The notes under the pieces were generated by a model. The model searched no databases. It saw nothing but the letters and a program-made list of their open reading frames with translations, and had not been told where the DNA came from. The position numbers and the translations under genes were made by a program. DNA of 64,000 nt from an uncultured Eubacteriales bacterium (GTDB lineage Bacteria > Bacillota > Clostridia > Oscillospirales > Acutalibacteraceae), in NCBI GenBank assembly GCA_910577755.1, contig CAJTNL010000008.1:30911-94910 (forward strand). Direction: 5' to 3'. Shown in pieces: positions 8,906 to 18,732 of the stretch. Each line of letters opens with the position of its first letter. Position 1 is the first letter of the stretch.

Positions 8906-10102
8906 ATGGACTTTTTAAACAGAAAAACTGTTGAAGATATTGATGTAAATGGAAAAAGGGTGCTTGTACGCTGCGACTATAACGTACCTTTTGACAGTGT
9001 CGGTAATATTACTGATACAAAACGCATTGATGAATCCATTAAAACCCTACGCTATTTGATAGACCATAAAGCAAAAATTATCATCTGTTCCCACCGAGGC
9101 AGACCAAAAGGCGCTGTAAAGCCAGAGCTTTCTTTAGCGCCTACAATACCATACGTTTCCAAGGTGTTGAATCAACAGGTGCAAATAGCTACTGATGTAA
9201 TCGGAGAAAGCGCTCAAACGCTTTGTGCAAATTTGGAAGAGGGCCAAGTAATAATGCTGGAAAATGTCCGGTTTGAACCAGGAGAGGAAGCAAATGACCC
9301 AACTTTTGCAAAAAAACTTGCCGCTTTTGCCGATATTTTTGTCAATGACGCATTTGGAACCTCTCACCGCGCCCATGCTTCCACCGCCGGTGTCGCCGCA
9401 TATATTCCGGCCGTGTGCGGCTATCTAATTCAAAAGGAATTGCAGATACTAGGCAATGCTCTGCATACACCCAAACGTCCTTTTGTCGCTATTTTAGGCG
9501 GCGCAAAGGTATCAGATAAAATTGGTGTGATTATTGCTTTGCTAGATAAAATTGATACTCTGATTATCGGCGGCGGTATGGCCTATACCTTTATGAACGC
9601 TTTAGGTTATTCTATTGGAAACTCTTTATGTGAGTCCGATAAACTGGATCTTGCACAAGATATTATGGCAAAAGCAAAAGAAAAAGAGGTTAAATTCCTA
9701 ATTCCTATTGATAATATTATTGCAAATAAATTTGCACAAGATGCACAGTGGCAAGTAGCAGATTCCGACCAAATTCCGGAAGGCTGGATGGGTATGGACA
9801 TTGGACCAAAATCCGCCGATTTATTTACTCATGCCATCGAACATGCCGGTACGGTATTTTGGAACGGACCTTTGGGCGTTTCAGAATGGAACAACTTTGC
9901 AAAAGGTACCTATAAGGTAGCACAGGCTTTGGCAAACAGCAAAGCTTACTCTATCATAGGCGGAGGTGATTCGGCAGCTTCTGTTGAAAAACTTGGCTTT
10001 GCAACACAAATGTCTCATATTTCGACTGGCGGAGGCGCTTCTCTGGAACTGATTGAAGGCTTAGAGCTACCAGGTATTTCCTGTTTGTTACAAAAAGAAT
10101 AA
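8906..10102 (+). CDS. pgk: Phosphoglycerate kinase
   Basis: 398 aa, full length. Transfers phosphate between 1,3-bisphosphoglycerate and ADP in glycolysis. Features include the N-terminal substrate-binding RVLVRCDYNVPFD and HRGRPKG, the central VAILGGAKVSDKI, and the C-terminal nucleotide loop GGGDSAASVEK with the GGGASLELIEG signature. AAGGGGAG precedes the ATG. It is followed 52 bases later by tpiA and then gpmI, forming a glycolytic operon. The GAPDH gene that often leads this operon is not in the window. Confidence 0.97.
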   Translation: MDFLNRKTVEDIDVNGKRVLVRCDYNVPFDSVGNITDTKRIDESIKTLRYLIDHKAKIIICSHRGRPKGAVKPELSLAPTIPYVSKVLNQQVQIATDVIGESAQTLCANLEEGQVIMLENVRFEPGEEANDPTFAKKLAAFADIFVNDAFGTSHRAHASTAGVAAYIPAVCGYLIQKELQILGNALHTPKRPFVAILGGAKVSDKIGVIIALLDKIDTLIIGGGMAYTFMNALGYSIGNSLCESDKLDLAQDIMAKAKEKEVKFLIPIDNIIANKFAQDAQWQVADSDQIPEGWMGMDIGPKSADLFTHAIEHAGTVFWNGPLGVSEWNNFAKGTYKVAQALANSKAYSIIGGGDSAASVEKLGFATQMSHISTGGGASLELIEGLELPGISCLLQKE

Positions 10103-10154
10103 TTGAAAGGGCATGCTGCTAGGCGGCCCTATTTTTATAAAGAGGAATGATGTT

Positions 10155-10925
10155 ATGGAACAACCACTGAGAAAAACAGTCATTGCCGGTAACTGGAAAA
10201 TGAATCAAACACCGGCAGAAACAACCCAATTGTTGGAAGAAATGAAACCGCTTGTAAAAAACGCTTACTGCGACGTTGTTGTCTGTGTACCGTATATTGA
10301 TCTTCATGCAGCATTACAGGCAACAGCAAATACCAGCATCTGCATTGGTGCAGAAAACTGCCATTGGGAACAAAGCGGCGCCTTTACCGGTGAAATCTCT
10401 GCTGCAATGTTATCGGCCATTGGGGTAGAATATGTTATTCTTGGTCACAGCGAGCGAAGAACACATTTTGGAGAAACCGATGTAACCGTTCAAAAACGTA
10501 TACGCGCTGCCCTAAATGAAAAATTAAAAATCATTCTTTGCGTTGGTGAATCCTTAGAGCAACGTGAACAGGGCATTACTGTAGAACTCATAGCAATGCA
10601 GGTAAAAATCGCTTTAGGGGGCGTTTCAGAGGATGAACTCAAGCAAATAATTATTGCTTATGAGCCAGTGTGGGCTATCGGCACCGGTAAAACCGCAACC
10701 GCAGAGCAAGCAAATGCAGTATGTGCGGTGATTCGCCAAACAATTACAGATCTATATAACCAAAACTGTGCAAATGCTATAACAATTCAATACGGCGGTT
10801 CTATGAACGCAAAAAACGCAGAGGAATTATTGGCGCAATCGGATGTTGACGGCGGTTTAATCGGGGGCGCATCCTTAAAAGCGCCAGATTTTGCAGCTAT
10901 TGTCGGTATCGCAAGCAAAACATAA
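10155..10925 (+). CDS. tpiA: Triosephosphate isomerase
   Basis: 256 aa. Interconverts dihydroxyacetone phosphate and glyceraldehyde-3-phosphate. Catalytic residues are in place: Lys in AGNWKMN, His in ILGHSERR, and Glu in AYEPVWAIGTGKTA; the phosphate loop is YGGSMNAKN with GLIGGASLK. The chosen ATG has AGAGGA 8 bases upstream and gives the canonical N-terminus; a frame extension to 10113 would add 14 unlikely residues. Its stop is 10 bases before gpmI, so translation is probably coupled. Confidence 0.97.
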   Translation: MEQPLRKTVIAGNWKMNQTPAETTQLLEEMKPLVKNAYCDVVVCVPYIDLHAALQATANTSICIGAENCHWEQSGAFTGEISAAMLSAIGVEYVILGHSERRTHFGETDVTVQKRIRAALNEKLKIILCVGESLEQREQGITVELIAMQVKIALGGVSEDELKQIIIAYEPVWAIGTGKTATAEQANAVCAVIRQTITDLYNQNCANAITIQYGGSMNAKNAEELLAQSDVDGGLIGGASLKAPDFAAIVGIASKT

Positions 10926-10935
10926 GGAGATTGTC

Positions 10936-12447
10936 ATGAAAAAACCACTTTTACTCATGATTTTAGACGGCTTTGGTATGACCAATGCAAATGGAAATGC
11001 TATCAAAGCCGCCGCTACACCAAATTTTGACCATATTTTCAATGAAAATCCATATACACAATTACATGCCTCCAGTATAAGCGTTGGCCTGCCTGATGGG
11101 CAAATGGGCAATTCGGAGGTCGGTCATACCAACATTGGTGCGGGTCGTATTGTATATCAGGAACTTACACGAATTACCAAATCTATTGAAGACGGTGATT
11201 TTTTTACAAACTCAGCTTTAGTACAAGCCATAGAGAAAGCAAAACAGAGCCAGAAGGCGCTACACATTATGGGACTTGTATCAGACGGTGGTGTACACAG
11301 CCATATTTCTCACCTGTATGCCGTTATCAAGTTGGCTAAACAAAGAGAATTAGAGCAGGTATACATTCATTGCTTTATGGATGGCCGCGACGTTTCCCCT
11401 ACCTCAGGTATTAATTATATTAAGCAACTCCAGCAGTATATTGATAAAGTGGGTATTGGCGCCATCGCAACCTTATGCGGTCGTTATTACGCAATGGACC
11501 GCGACAACCGCTGGGAACGTATCGAACAATGCTACAACGCTATGGTAAACGGTATTGGTCAAAAAAATTCAGATCCTATTGCGGCAATTGAGCAATCCTA
11601 TGCGGCAGACACTACAGATGAATTTATATTGCCTACTATTTGCACGCCAGAAGCACAAATAAGAGCAGGTGACTCTGTAGTATTCTTCAATTTCCGTCCC
11701 GACCGTGCAAGAGAAATCACCAGAGCGTTTTGTGATCTCGAATTTAATGGTTTTGCAAGGAAAAGCGGTTTTTTACCGCTTACCTTTGTGTGTATGACCC
11801 AATATGATGCATCTATGCCAAATGTTCAGGTTGCATTTTTACCCCAAATCCTCACCAATACGTTAGGAGAGTATCTTTCAAACCTTGGTTTAAAACAGTT
11901 ACGCATTGCTGAAACTGAAAAATATGCCCATGTAACTTTTTTTCTCAACGGCGGATGTGAAACACCTTTTGCTGGAGAGGACCGTATTTTAGTAAACTCA
12001 CCAAAGGTTGCAACTTATGACCTGCAGCCGGAAATGAGCGCTTTTGAGGTAACCGATAAGCTTCTGGAACAATTACAAACCAATACCTACGACGTAATTA
12101 TTTTAAATTTTGCCAATTGCGACATGGTAGGTCATACAGGTATATTTGACGCAGCAGTAAAAGCTGTAGAAACTGTAGATACTTGTGTCGGTAAACTCAC
12201 AGAACGTGTATCACAACTTGGTGGCGTTACGATCATCACTGCCGATCATGGCAACGCCGATCAAATGCTTGCTGAGGATGGAGGTCCTTTTACCGCTCAT
12301 ACGACAAACCCGGTACCATTTTGTGTAGTCGGTTATCCTTGTACACTGAAAGATACCGGCTGTCTTGCAGACATTGCGCCAACTATGCTGAAAATTTTAA
12401 ACGTATCTCAGCCGAAAGAAATGACCGGTGCTTCACTGATTTTATAA
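10936..12447 (+). CDS. gpmI: 2,3-bisphosphoglycerate-independent phosphoglycerate mutase
   Basis: 503 aa. Interconverts 3- and 2-phosphoglycerate; Mn-dependent alkaline-phosphatase superfamily enzyme common in spore formers. Metal and catalytic motifs are LMILDGFGMTNANGNA at the N-terminus, GNSEVGHTNIGAGR with the catalytic Ser, GLVSDGGVHSH, DGRDVSPTSG, and the C-terminal metal ligands NCDMVGHTG and TADHGNADQM. The ATG at 10936 follows AAGGAGA. Last gene of pgk-tpiA-gpmI; a perfect hairpin follows the stop. Confidence 0.97.
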   Translation: MKKPLLLMILDGFGMTNANGNAIKAAATPNFDHIFNENPYTQLHASSISVGLPDGQMGNSEVGHTNIGAGRIVYQELTRITKSIEDGDFFTNSALVQAIEKAKQSQKALHIMGLVSDGGVHSHISHLYAVIKLAKQRELEQVYIHCFMDGRDVSPTSGINYIKQLQQYIDKVGIGAIATLCGRYYAMDRDNRWERIEQCYNAMVNGIGQKNSDPIAAIEQSYAADTTDEFILPTICTPEAQIRAGDSVVFFNFRPDRAREITRAFCDLEFNGFARKSGFLPLTFVCMTQYDASMPNVQVAFLPQILTNTLGEYLSNLGLKQLRIAETEKYAHVTFFLNGGCETPFAGEDRILVNSPKVATYDLQPEMSAFEVTDKLLEQLQTNTYDVIILNFANCDMVGHTGIFDAAVKAVETVDTCVGKLTERVSQLGGVTIITADHGNADQMLAEDGGPFTAHTTNPVPFCVVGYPCTLKDTGCLADIAPTMLKILNVSQPKEMTGASLIL

Positions 12448-12475
12448 TCATACAAATTTGGCGGATATGATACAA

Positions 12476-12524
12476 AATAAATCAACGCTTTATGTATTTA
12501 AAATACATAAAGCGTTGATTTATT
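12476..12524 (+). terminator. Terminator of the pgk-tpiA-gpmI operon
   Basis: Perfect 24-base inverted repeat (arms 12476-12499 and 12501-12524, AATAAATCAACGCTTT... and its complement) starting 28 bases after the gpmI stop, with A- and T-rich ends. Probably bidirectional with the leftward gene that follows. Confidence 0.75.
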
Positions 12525-12579
12525 AAATTAGTAGATATACACACTATAATAAACAAAAAAGAAAGACTAACTATCCAAG

Positions 12580-13119
12580 TTAAAGCGCAGAAATAAGAAT
12601 AAACAGCAGAGAAATACTCAGTACCGATAAAAAACCAATAATAGATATGACCATACCTGAAGTTGCCTGGTCCGAACGCTTCGATCTTTCATACCGATTC
12701 CACCAAGTATTGTACCCACAATACCCGTACAGATACACGCAATCAAAATACAATTCAGTGTAAGCGGACCATTAAATGTTCGAAAACAAAAATAATACCA
12801 CATAAAAGCTAACTGCTAACATAACGGTAATAATACCCAATATAAGCGATCCCATTGCAGAACCATTAGAAGAACCCAGCTGATGCATGTAGTTCTGCTG
12901 CACTCCATAAGGTTGAAACGGCGGCTGCCAAGCGGTTTGATATGGCTGCGAATAAAAGTCCGCATACTGTGTAGGATGATATGCCTGTTGTTCCGGTATC
13001 TGTGTAGATTGTGACACAGGCTCCTCGGTCTTTTTCTCTGTATGCTGTGTATTGACTTCCTGCACAGATGACGCTTGTTTTTGTTCTTTATCTCTAGCTG
13101 TAAAAGGATTCTGGTCCAT
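12580..13119 (-). pseudogene. Membrane protein with Pro/Gln-rich N-terminus (DUF4190-like), frame broken twice
   Basis: The frame from the ATG at 13117-13119 encodes a polar, Gln/Pro/Tyr-rich cytoplasmic segment of about 80 residues and then a membrane segment (SLILGIITVMLAVSFYVV), but stops at 12772. Hydrophobic coding continues in the +1 frame (NGPLTLNCILIACICTG and GTILGGIG). It then returns to the original frame as NRYERSKRSDQATSGMVISI and a second hydrophobic helix, ending at TAA 12580-12582. The composite would be a plausible two- or three-helix protein of about 180 residues like the DUF4190 group. Two compensating indels, or sequence errors, explain this best. Confidence 0.6.
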
Positions 13120-13247
13120 AAATATTCTCACTTTCTTAATAATTATGGTTATATTATAGTATCTTTATTTGATAATTGAAATATAAACAATAAAACATGT
13201 CAAAAATATTACAATAATCAAAAAATATCACAATCGACACAAATTGA

Positions 13248-13276
13248 TTGAACATTTATGTGAAACATGTTAAAAT
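13248..13276 (+). promoter_or_regulatory. Sigma-A-type promoter for the oligopeptide-binding lipoprotein
   Basis: TTGAAC at 13248-13253 and TAAAAT at 13271-13276 are separated by 17 bases, about 47 bases before the start codon. Confidence 0.5.
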
Positions 13277-13323
13277 ATTTCCGTCTATTAGAAAAACAAT
13301 TTGATAATTAGGACGGAATCAAA

Positions 13324-14910
13324 ATGGAAGTAAAAAAAGGTATCTGTTTACTGCTCTGCATATGCCTACTATTACTGGTATTTACCGGATGTAGCTCAAA
13401 ACAGGAAGGACTCGCTATTTCGTATAATTTAGCAGAGGAACCTGTTACTTTAGACCCACAAATTGCAAACGATTATGAAAGCCGCATTGTAATTGCTGCG
13501 TTATACGAGGGACTTACACGTTTGAATAGTAACAATCAAACAACACCGGGTGTAGCAGAACGTTGGGAAAGCAATACCGACTATACGTCTTTTACATTTT
13601 ATTTGCGCCAAAATGCAGTATGGTCAGACAATACCCCTGTTACTGCTAAAGATTTTGTATATGCTCTTCAGCGTGCAGTAGATCCTCAAACCGGATCTGC
13701 CACGTGTACGCCTATGTATGCAATCAAAAACGCAAAATCAATTCACCAGGGTAATATGGAAGTTTCAGCGTTGGGTGTTGCCGCAATAAACGACTACACT
13801 TTAAAAATTGATTTAGAATATACTTATGAAAATTTTCCTTCTATTACATCTTTACCTGTGTTTATGCCCTGTAAACAAAGTTTTTTTGAATCGACCACAG
13901 GTAAATACGGACTAGATGCTAATCGGATTCTAGGAAATGGTCCCTTTAAAATGGCCAACCGTTATTCATGGGAACATAGCCAATATATTAATTTAATCGT
14001 ATCAGATACCTATCATGGTGAAAATCCTGTATCGCCGTCCTCTCTTACATTTTCTATTGGAGATTTAGATATAAACCATATCAAAAATTTCTCCGCAGTT
14101 TCCTTACCCAATGCCTCTTACGCCGCTGAGTTAGAGCAAACAGGTTATACCATCTCCTCTTTCCCAGATACTACATGGGGGCTTTGCTTTAACACACAGT
14201 CTGATTTGATGCAGTCTTCTGCAATCCGCAAAGCCTTTATTCAAACATTAAACAGAGAATCTCTGCTTACATATATTCCCACTGGATGTACCGTAGCAAA
14301 CGACATTATCCCAACGGATATGTTTTTTATGGGTAAAAATTACCGCAGTTTTGCCGGCAGCTCTTTTTATATAAAACACGACGATAGCACGATACAGCAT
14401 ACTGTAACAGTTTTAAACGAACGAGGTCTTACAAAAATGCCCTCTATAACGATACTGTGTTTAGATGATCCAAACGTTAAGCAAATGGTAAATGAAATGA
14501 TTGCCGTCTGGAATACAAAACTAGGCAGCTATTTCAATATGGAACCGGTTTCTCAAATAGAACTGGAGAAAAGAGTGTTACAAAACGACTATACTGTTGC
14601 ATTATGTCCTGTCCGTCCTGCCAACAGCAGTCCCGTCAGCCTGCTATCACTTTTTCAATCCAATCATATGAATAATCCCGCAAACCTAAACAGCACCACT
14701 TTTGACAACTTATTAAACCGGGCTGAGGGCGCCCCTTACGAAATCGCTTTGGAGCTTTATGCTCAGGCAGAAAAATTCTTAAATGAAGAGGGTATCTTTT
14801 ATCCTCTCTATTATCAACAACGCTACTATGCGATTACACCTGATCTTACCAATATTATCATTCATCCCTATGATATGGGTATTGATTTTATCTATGCCGC
14901 AAAATCTTAA
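13324..14910 (+). CDS. Oligopeptide ABC transporter substrate-binding lipoprotein (OppA/DppA family)
   Basis: 528 aa. Captures peptides outside the membrane for an ABC importer. The N-terminus is a lipoprotein signal: basic start, hydrophobic core and FTGC lipobox with Cys at about residue 23. Family 5 solute-binding motifs include AEEPVTLDPQIANDYES, ALYEGLTRLN, VAERWESN, FYLRQNAVWSDNTPVTAKDF and FVYALQRAVDP. The C-terminal lobe has FYPLYYQQRYYAI. No permease or ATPase genes are adjacent, so it is an orphan binding protein serving a system encoded elsewhere. A 17-base-spaced promoter lies upstream and a perfect hairpin follows. Confidence 0.9.
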   Translation: MEVKKGICLLLCICLLLLVFTGCSSKQEGLAISYNLAEEPVTLDPQIANDYESRIVIAALYEGLTRLNSNNQTTPGVAERWESNTDYTSFTFYLRQNAVWSDNTPVTAKDFVYALQRAVDPQTGSATCTPMYAIKNAKSIHQGNMEVSALGVAAINDYTLKIDLEYTYENFPSITSLPVFMPCKQSFFESTTGKYGLDANRILGNGPFKMANRYSWEHSQYINLIVSDTYHGENPVSPSSLTFSIGDLDINHIKNFSAVSLPNASYAAELEQTGYTISSFPDTTWGLCFNTQSDLMQSSAIRKAFIQTLNRESLLTYIPTGCTVANDIIPTDMFFMGKNYRSFAGSSFYIKHDDSTIQHTVTVLNERGLTKMPSITILCLDDPNVKQMVNEMIAVWNTKLGSYFNMEPVSQIELEKRVLQNDYTVALCPVRPANSSPVSLLSLFQSNHMNNPANLNSTTFDNLLNRAEGAPYEIALELYAQAEKFLNEEGIFYPLYYQQRYYAITPDLTNIIIHPYDMGIDFIYAAKS

Positions 14911-14955
14911 AAAACTGTCGCAAAACCAATAACTGCACACAAAAACTTTACATGA

Positions 14956-15007
14956 AATATAAATGGCGTTCTCAATATTTATAAATATTGAGAACGCCAT
15001 TTATATT
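14956..15007. terminator. Bidirectional terminator
   Basis: Perfect palindromic hairpin (ATATAAATGGCGTTCTCAAT... and complement, about 25-base arms) between the convergent lipoprotein gene and the large leftward gene. Rich in A/T at both ends, so it can serve both. Confidence 0.8.
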
Positions 15008-15054
15008 TATATAGTTTCAATATTCTTTTTCTAAAGAAACTAATGGAAACAAAA

Positions 15055-18000
15055 TTAAGATCGTCTAATTTTAGGCAATATCAGTAAAACAATCAGCCAA
15101 AATACTTCATAAACTACCATAGCTAATGTACTGATTTGTTTCAGTGCAGAGAAACATACTAAAAACGCAATCAGTATAAATCCTAATATAACCGAAATAT
15201 TTTGCAACAACCTAACAATAGAAATATTGCTCTTTTCACGTACACATGCGGTAATTACACGCATCATACACGTTGCTTTTCCTTTGGTACCAAACATGGC
15301 ATCACTGGCTTCTTCTATATGTCCAGTCAATTCATCATATGTATGTACCAATGAACCGGATAATACAGTAATAGCATGAAGGTCAATATCAAACTGTTTA
15401 CAAATAAACTCCGCTGTTATAGATGGATCAGTAGTTTTTACAATAATACCAATTCCATTTTTGACTATGCGCTGCATTTCGTGTTTTTTTTCGGCGCTGA
15501 CATGATATCCAAGTATTAATACGCCGACCACTTCATTGTCAGCAGCTAAATATACAGTCTGTCTTCCAGGTTCATCCATTAATTGCACAGCAGGAACACT
15601 GACATTACAAGTATTCATCAAATCACGGTTACCTACCAAAATACGTCGTCCTGATACCCATCCCATCGCACCGCACTCATCCTCATATGTAATATTTTCT
15701 ACATGAGGTAGAATATTATCTCTATTTTGTACTATACGTAAAAACACTTCGCTAAGCGGTCCGCCTATTTGTGCCATTAAAGCAGTTGCCTCCAACAATA
15801 CTCTGTCAATACTTTGTTCACCAAAAGTTTTAATTCCTTTTAGCTCAACCGTACCCTTTGGAAATAAATCATCAGCCTCTATCATAATTGCGTTAGTATC
15901 TGCAAATTTATCTACAGCCTCAAAACCAACCAACATACCGCCATTTTTTCTTGCAAGTTTACATAAACGGGAAACCGGTAAATGTATGCAAAGCATATTG
16001 GTCATAGGTACGCAAATACACATAGATGCTGCAAAAGCAGTCATGCCTACGCCAACATTTTGGCTAATAATTAGACTTACAATAAACAGTACCAAAGAAG
16101 ATATGAAGCCCAAAGGTGCAATGACTTGAGAAGTTAATTCACTACAATCTTTTTCATAGGAATTTTTTAAAAAGTTGTTAAAAAATTTCGTCTTTTTCTG
16201 ATAGGCTACAACCGGTATACCTGCCACACAATCCTTTGCCATTTGCGCAGCCATTTCCGCATTCTCCACAAGTTCAACCGTATTACGCTCACCATTAGCA
16301 ACTATGAATTTAAAGTTTTGTCTAATACGCCGTACCATTGTCAGTTTTCCTAAGGTATTGAGTAATAAACCACCGGTAATTAAAGAAGTATAAATATGAA
16401 TATCGCCTGCTGCCAATGCGTCCTGCATAAATAAAAGTACTATCGACTGAATGGTTACTACAACAGTTGCAATAGCTATTGAGGAATCTGCATTTGCACG
16501 AAGCCGTATTAATGCCATCAGTCCATGAAACACGGTAGTAATACAACACCCAATAGCAATCAATAAAAAAACCAAACTGGTAACTGCATACGCAATAGCT
16601 GACACATTGGCTCCAAAAATACGGAATTCACCCAATCCCCCCAATATCAACAGCACTGCTGTACAAATACCTGTCACGACTGAACGTAATAATAAGGTGT
16701 GCATACTTTTACGCAGCTCCCCCACTATACAACGTATATCTGCTTTGTCACGAAAATCCTCTAATTCTAATTGTCCCCCTACACTCTCCATAGTTTCCGG
16801 AATTTCATCATCCTCTTCCTCTATATCCGTTAAAATACGCATTTTATCTTTGCGAACATTATGTTTCTTCTTTCGAGGGGGACGCATGGAGGCGCGCTCC
16901 TGTTCCTTATATGTTTTCACATTATGTAAACGAACCATTTTTCTATGTCTATCTTCATCTGAAACTGACGGCGGTTCTGTTTTGATTGCAAATGCAGCTT
17001 GCGTTTCCTCCTTCCCTGCGTTTGCGTTCACAGCAGTGTTTTGCAGCTTAACCGATACGGCTTTTGGCGGCTGACCAGCACTTTTCTTCCTATGAGGTTG
17101 TTCGGTTACTGAAATAGGAGCAGATGCTTTATCCCCCACAACTTTCTCGCTGACCTGTATCGTTCTTCTCTCGGTTGATCTCTTTGGATTGGAGACTTCA
17201 AGAAAATGCTGCGCTTCCTTTGCCAATAGAGTGCCAATACCAGTAATTGCAAAAGTACGAACCGGTCTTGGACTAAACTGATATTTAACCGGCTCCGAAA
17301 TAAGAGTAATATCTTCTATTGGCTCATCATCTATCTGCTCATTTTTAGATATTTGCACCTCTTCTTGCAATGGTTGTTGTACCATTTTCTCATTTTCTTG
17401 TGAAAAGCAGACCTCTTGCTGTTTTTCAGCGCTATGTACTTCAGTATTTGTTGGTATTTCAGCTTTTGCAGCAAGCTGTTCTTCAATCAAAAATGCAGTG
17501 GACTCCTGTTGCTTTTCAGCTTGATCCTGTACCTCTTTCGTCTGTACCGGTTGTTCTTTTAGCTGTTTCTCTATTGCGACATTTTTCTCATCCAAGGCGT
17601 GCATATCCGCCTCTTGTTTCTCTGCCCCCTGGTTATTTACTGTTAAATTCGTTTCCGTTTTTAGTTCAGAAGCGGCAACTGACTGTAATAACCTATCCTG
17701 TAAAACAGAGTCCTCATGCTTTTTTGTCTGTTCCTCAACAATTTCCGCATCTACAGTATCCTGCGCACGCTCTTTTGCCACCAAACCAAAAATAGATTCT
17801 GTATGTAATGGAGCCTCCACCTCCACAACTGTTTCCTTTGCCAATACATCGTCAATCATCTGTCTTAATTCAGCGTTTTGTTGCTCAACCTGCAAATCTT
17901 CCTCATATAACGCTTCCCAAGTGATTGTATCATCGTTTTTTTGTATTAAAGTTTGTAATTGATCGGTCTGTTCTAATTGAGAAGATGTCTCATATAGGGA

Positions 18001-18621
18001 AAATACATCTTCTACCTCAGTACCCGCCTCTTTTATAGCCTGTTTGACACGTTCCTGACGTTCCAAATGCAATTGACGGAATTTTTCCTCAAATTCCGGA
18101 CTGGTATCCGGTTGAGTATCCTCGAACAAATGTGCAAATGTAGATGTAGGAGAAGAATTCTGTAAAGCGCCTCCTGAATATCCGTTTTCATTCAGCTCTT
18201 TGCGCCGTTGTGCTTTTACCTCTTCTACAGTTTTTAATTTTAAACCATAATAAATATCATCTTGACCTACTGTAACTTTTTTTTGTCTTTTTTTACTAAA
18301 AAAACCCTTTTTTCCATCCCTTTGCACTTCCACATGCGTATCCGGCTGATGTACCGGCTGCACAGGTATCTCCGGCAACGACGGTGATGAGACTGTTTCA
18401 TGAACCGGCGGATTGACTTGCGGTTGCTTTGGTTGTGGAGATTCTTCCGGCCTTTTAGTATGTTCATACATGCGACTAACAGGTCGAGCTTGTGCCAACG
18501 GAATCTCTATATCATCCAAATTATCTGTTAAATCACCGCGCATTTTGCGTGCCTCTGCTAAAATCTCATCTACGAATTCACTGTCTGAACCCTGCGGAGC
18601 TTTATATCTATATTTACTCAT
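15055..18621 (-). CDS. Large protein with disordered N-terminus and degenerate P-type ATPase C-terminus
   Basis: 1188 aa. Residues 1 to about 620 are hydrophilic, rich in Glu/Gln/Lys/Val with no predicted membrane segment. From about 640 come paired membrane helices, then an actuator-like region, another helix pair containing CICVP (where metal ATPases carry CPC), and a cytoplasmic domain resembling P- and N-domains (GRRILVGNRDLM near 1000), ending in two helices. The catalytic signatures are missing: where DKTGTLT should be, near residue 915, it reads EADDLFPKGT; no TGE, TGD or GDGxND is seen. It therefore looks like a P-type ATPase pseudoenzyme. The start ATG has only a weak ribosome site. 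It lies downstream of rlmB, 111 bases away. Confidence 0.7.
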   Translation of the reverse strand: MSKYRYKAPQGSDSEFVDEILAEARKMRGDLTDNLDDIEIPLAQARPVSRMYEHTKRPEESPQPKQPQVNPPVHETVSSPSLPEIPVQPVHQPDTHVEVQRDGKKGFFSKKRQKKVTVGQDDIYYGLKLKTVEEVKAQRRKELNENGYSGGALQNSSPTSTFAHLFEDTQPDTSPEFEEKFRQLHLERQERVKQAIKEAGTEVEDVFSLYETSSQLEQTDQLQTLIQKNDDTITWEALYEEDLQVEQQNAELRQMIDDVLAKETVVEVEAPLHTESIFGLVAKERAQDTVDAEIVEEQTKKHEDSVLQDRLLQSVAASELKTETNLTVNNQGAEKQEADMHALDEKNVAIEKQLKEQPVQTKEVQDQAEKQQESTAFLIEEQLAAKAEIPTNTEVHSAEKQQEVCFSQENEKMVQQPLQEEVQISKNEQIDDEPIEDITLISEPVKYQFSPRPVRTFAITGIGTLLAKEAQHFLEVSNPKRSTERRTIQVSEKVVGDKASAPISVTEQPHRKKSAGQPPKAVSVKLQNTAVNANAGKEETQAAFAIKTEPPSVSDEDRHRKMVRLHNVKTYKEQERASMRPPRKKKHNVRKDKMRILTDIEEEDDEIPETMESVGGQLELEDFRDKADIRCIVGELRKSMHTLLLRSVVTGICTAVLLILGGLGEFRIFGANVSAIAYAVTSLVFLLIAIGCCITTVFHGLMALIRLRANADSSIAIATVVVTIQSIVLLFMQDALAAGDIHIYTSLITGGLLLNTLGKLTMVRRIRQNFKFIVANGERNTVELVENAEMAAQMAKDCVAGIPVVAYQKKTKFFNNFLKNSYEKDCSELTSQVIAPLGFISSLVLFIVSLIISQNVGVGMTAFAASMCICVPMTNMLCIHLPVSRLCKLARKNGGMLVGFEAVDKFADTNAIMIEADDLFPKGTVELKGIKTFGEQSIDRVLLEATALMAQIGGPLSEVFLRIVQNRDNILPHVENITYEDECGAMGWVSGRRILVGNRDLMNTCNVSVPAVQLMDEPGRQTVYLAADNEVVGVLILGYHVSAEKKHEMQRIVKNGIGIIVKTTDPSITAEFICKQFDIDLHAITVLSGSLVHTYDELTGHIEEASDAMFGTKGKATCMMRVITACVREKSNISIVRLLQNISVILGFILIAFLVCFSALKQISTLAMVVYEVFWLIVLLILPKIRRS

Positions 18622-18732
18622 CTTTCTCGACGCCCCTAATCGTTATTTTTTAACTATACTTTACTCATATTATTGCAAAAATATTGCTTATTATTATACC
18701 ATAAAAAAAGCATTCATGCAATTTTCAACCGC

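Noticed and set aside
12618..12803. Separate 61-aa membrane protein gene
   Set aside because: It has no ribosome site and is the middle, frame-shifted part of the gene at 12580-13119.
16607..17795. Rightward frames of 141-155 aa inside the large pseudo-ATPase gene
   Set aside because: They are antisense shadows of a continuous 1188-codon frame; Ser/Pro/Leu-rich composition and no ribosome sites.
15055..18621. Functional metal-exporting P-type ATPase
   Set aside because: All four catalytic signatures are missing, so transport by phosphorylation is not supported.
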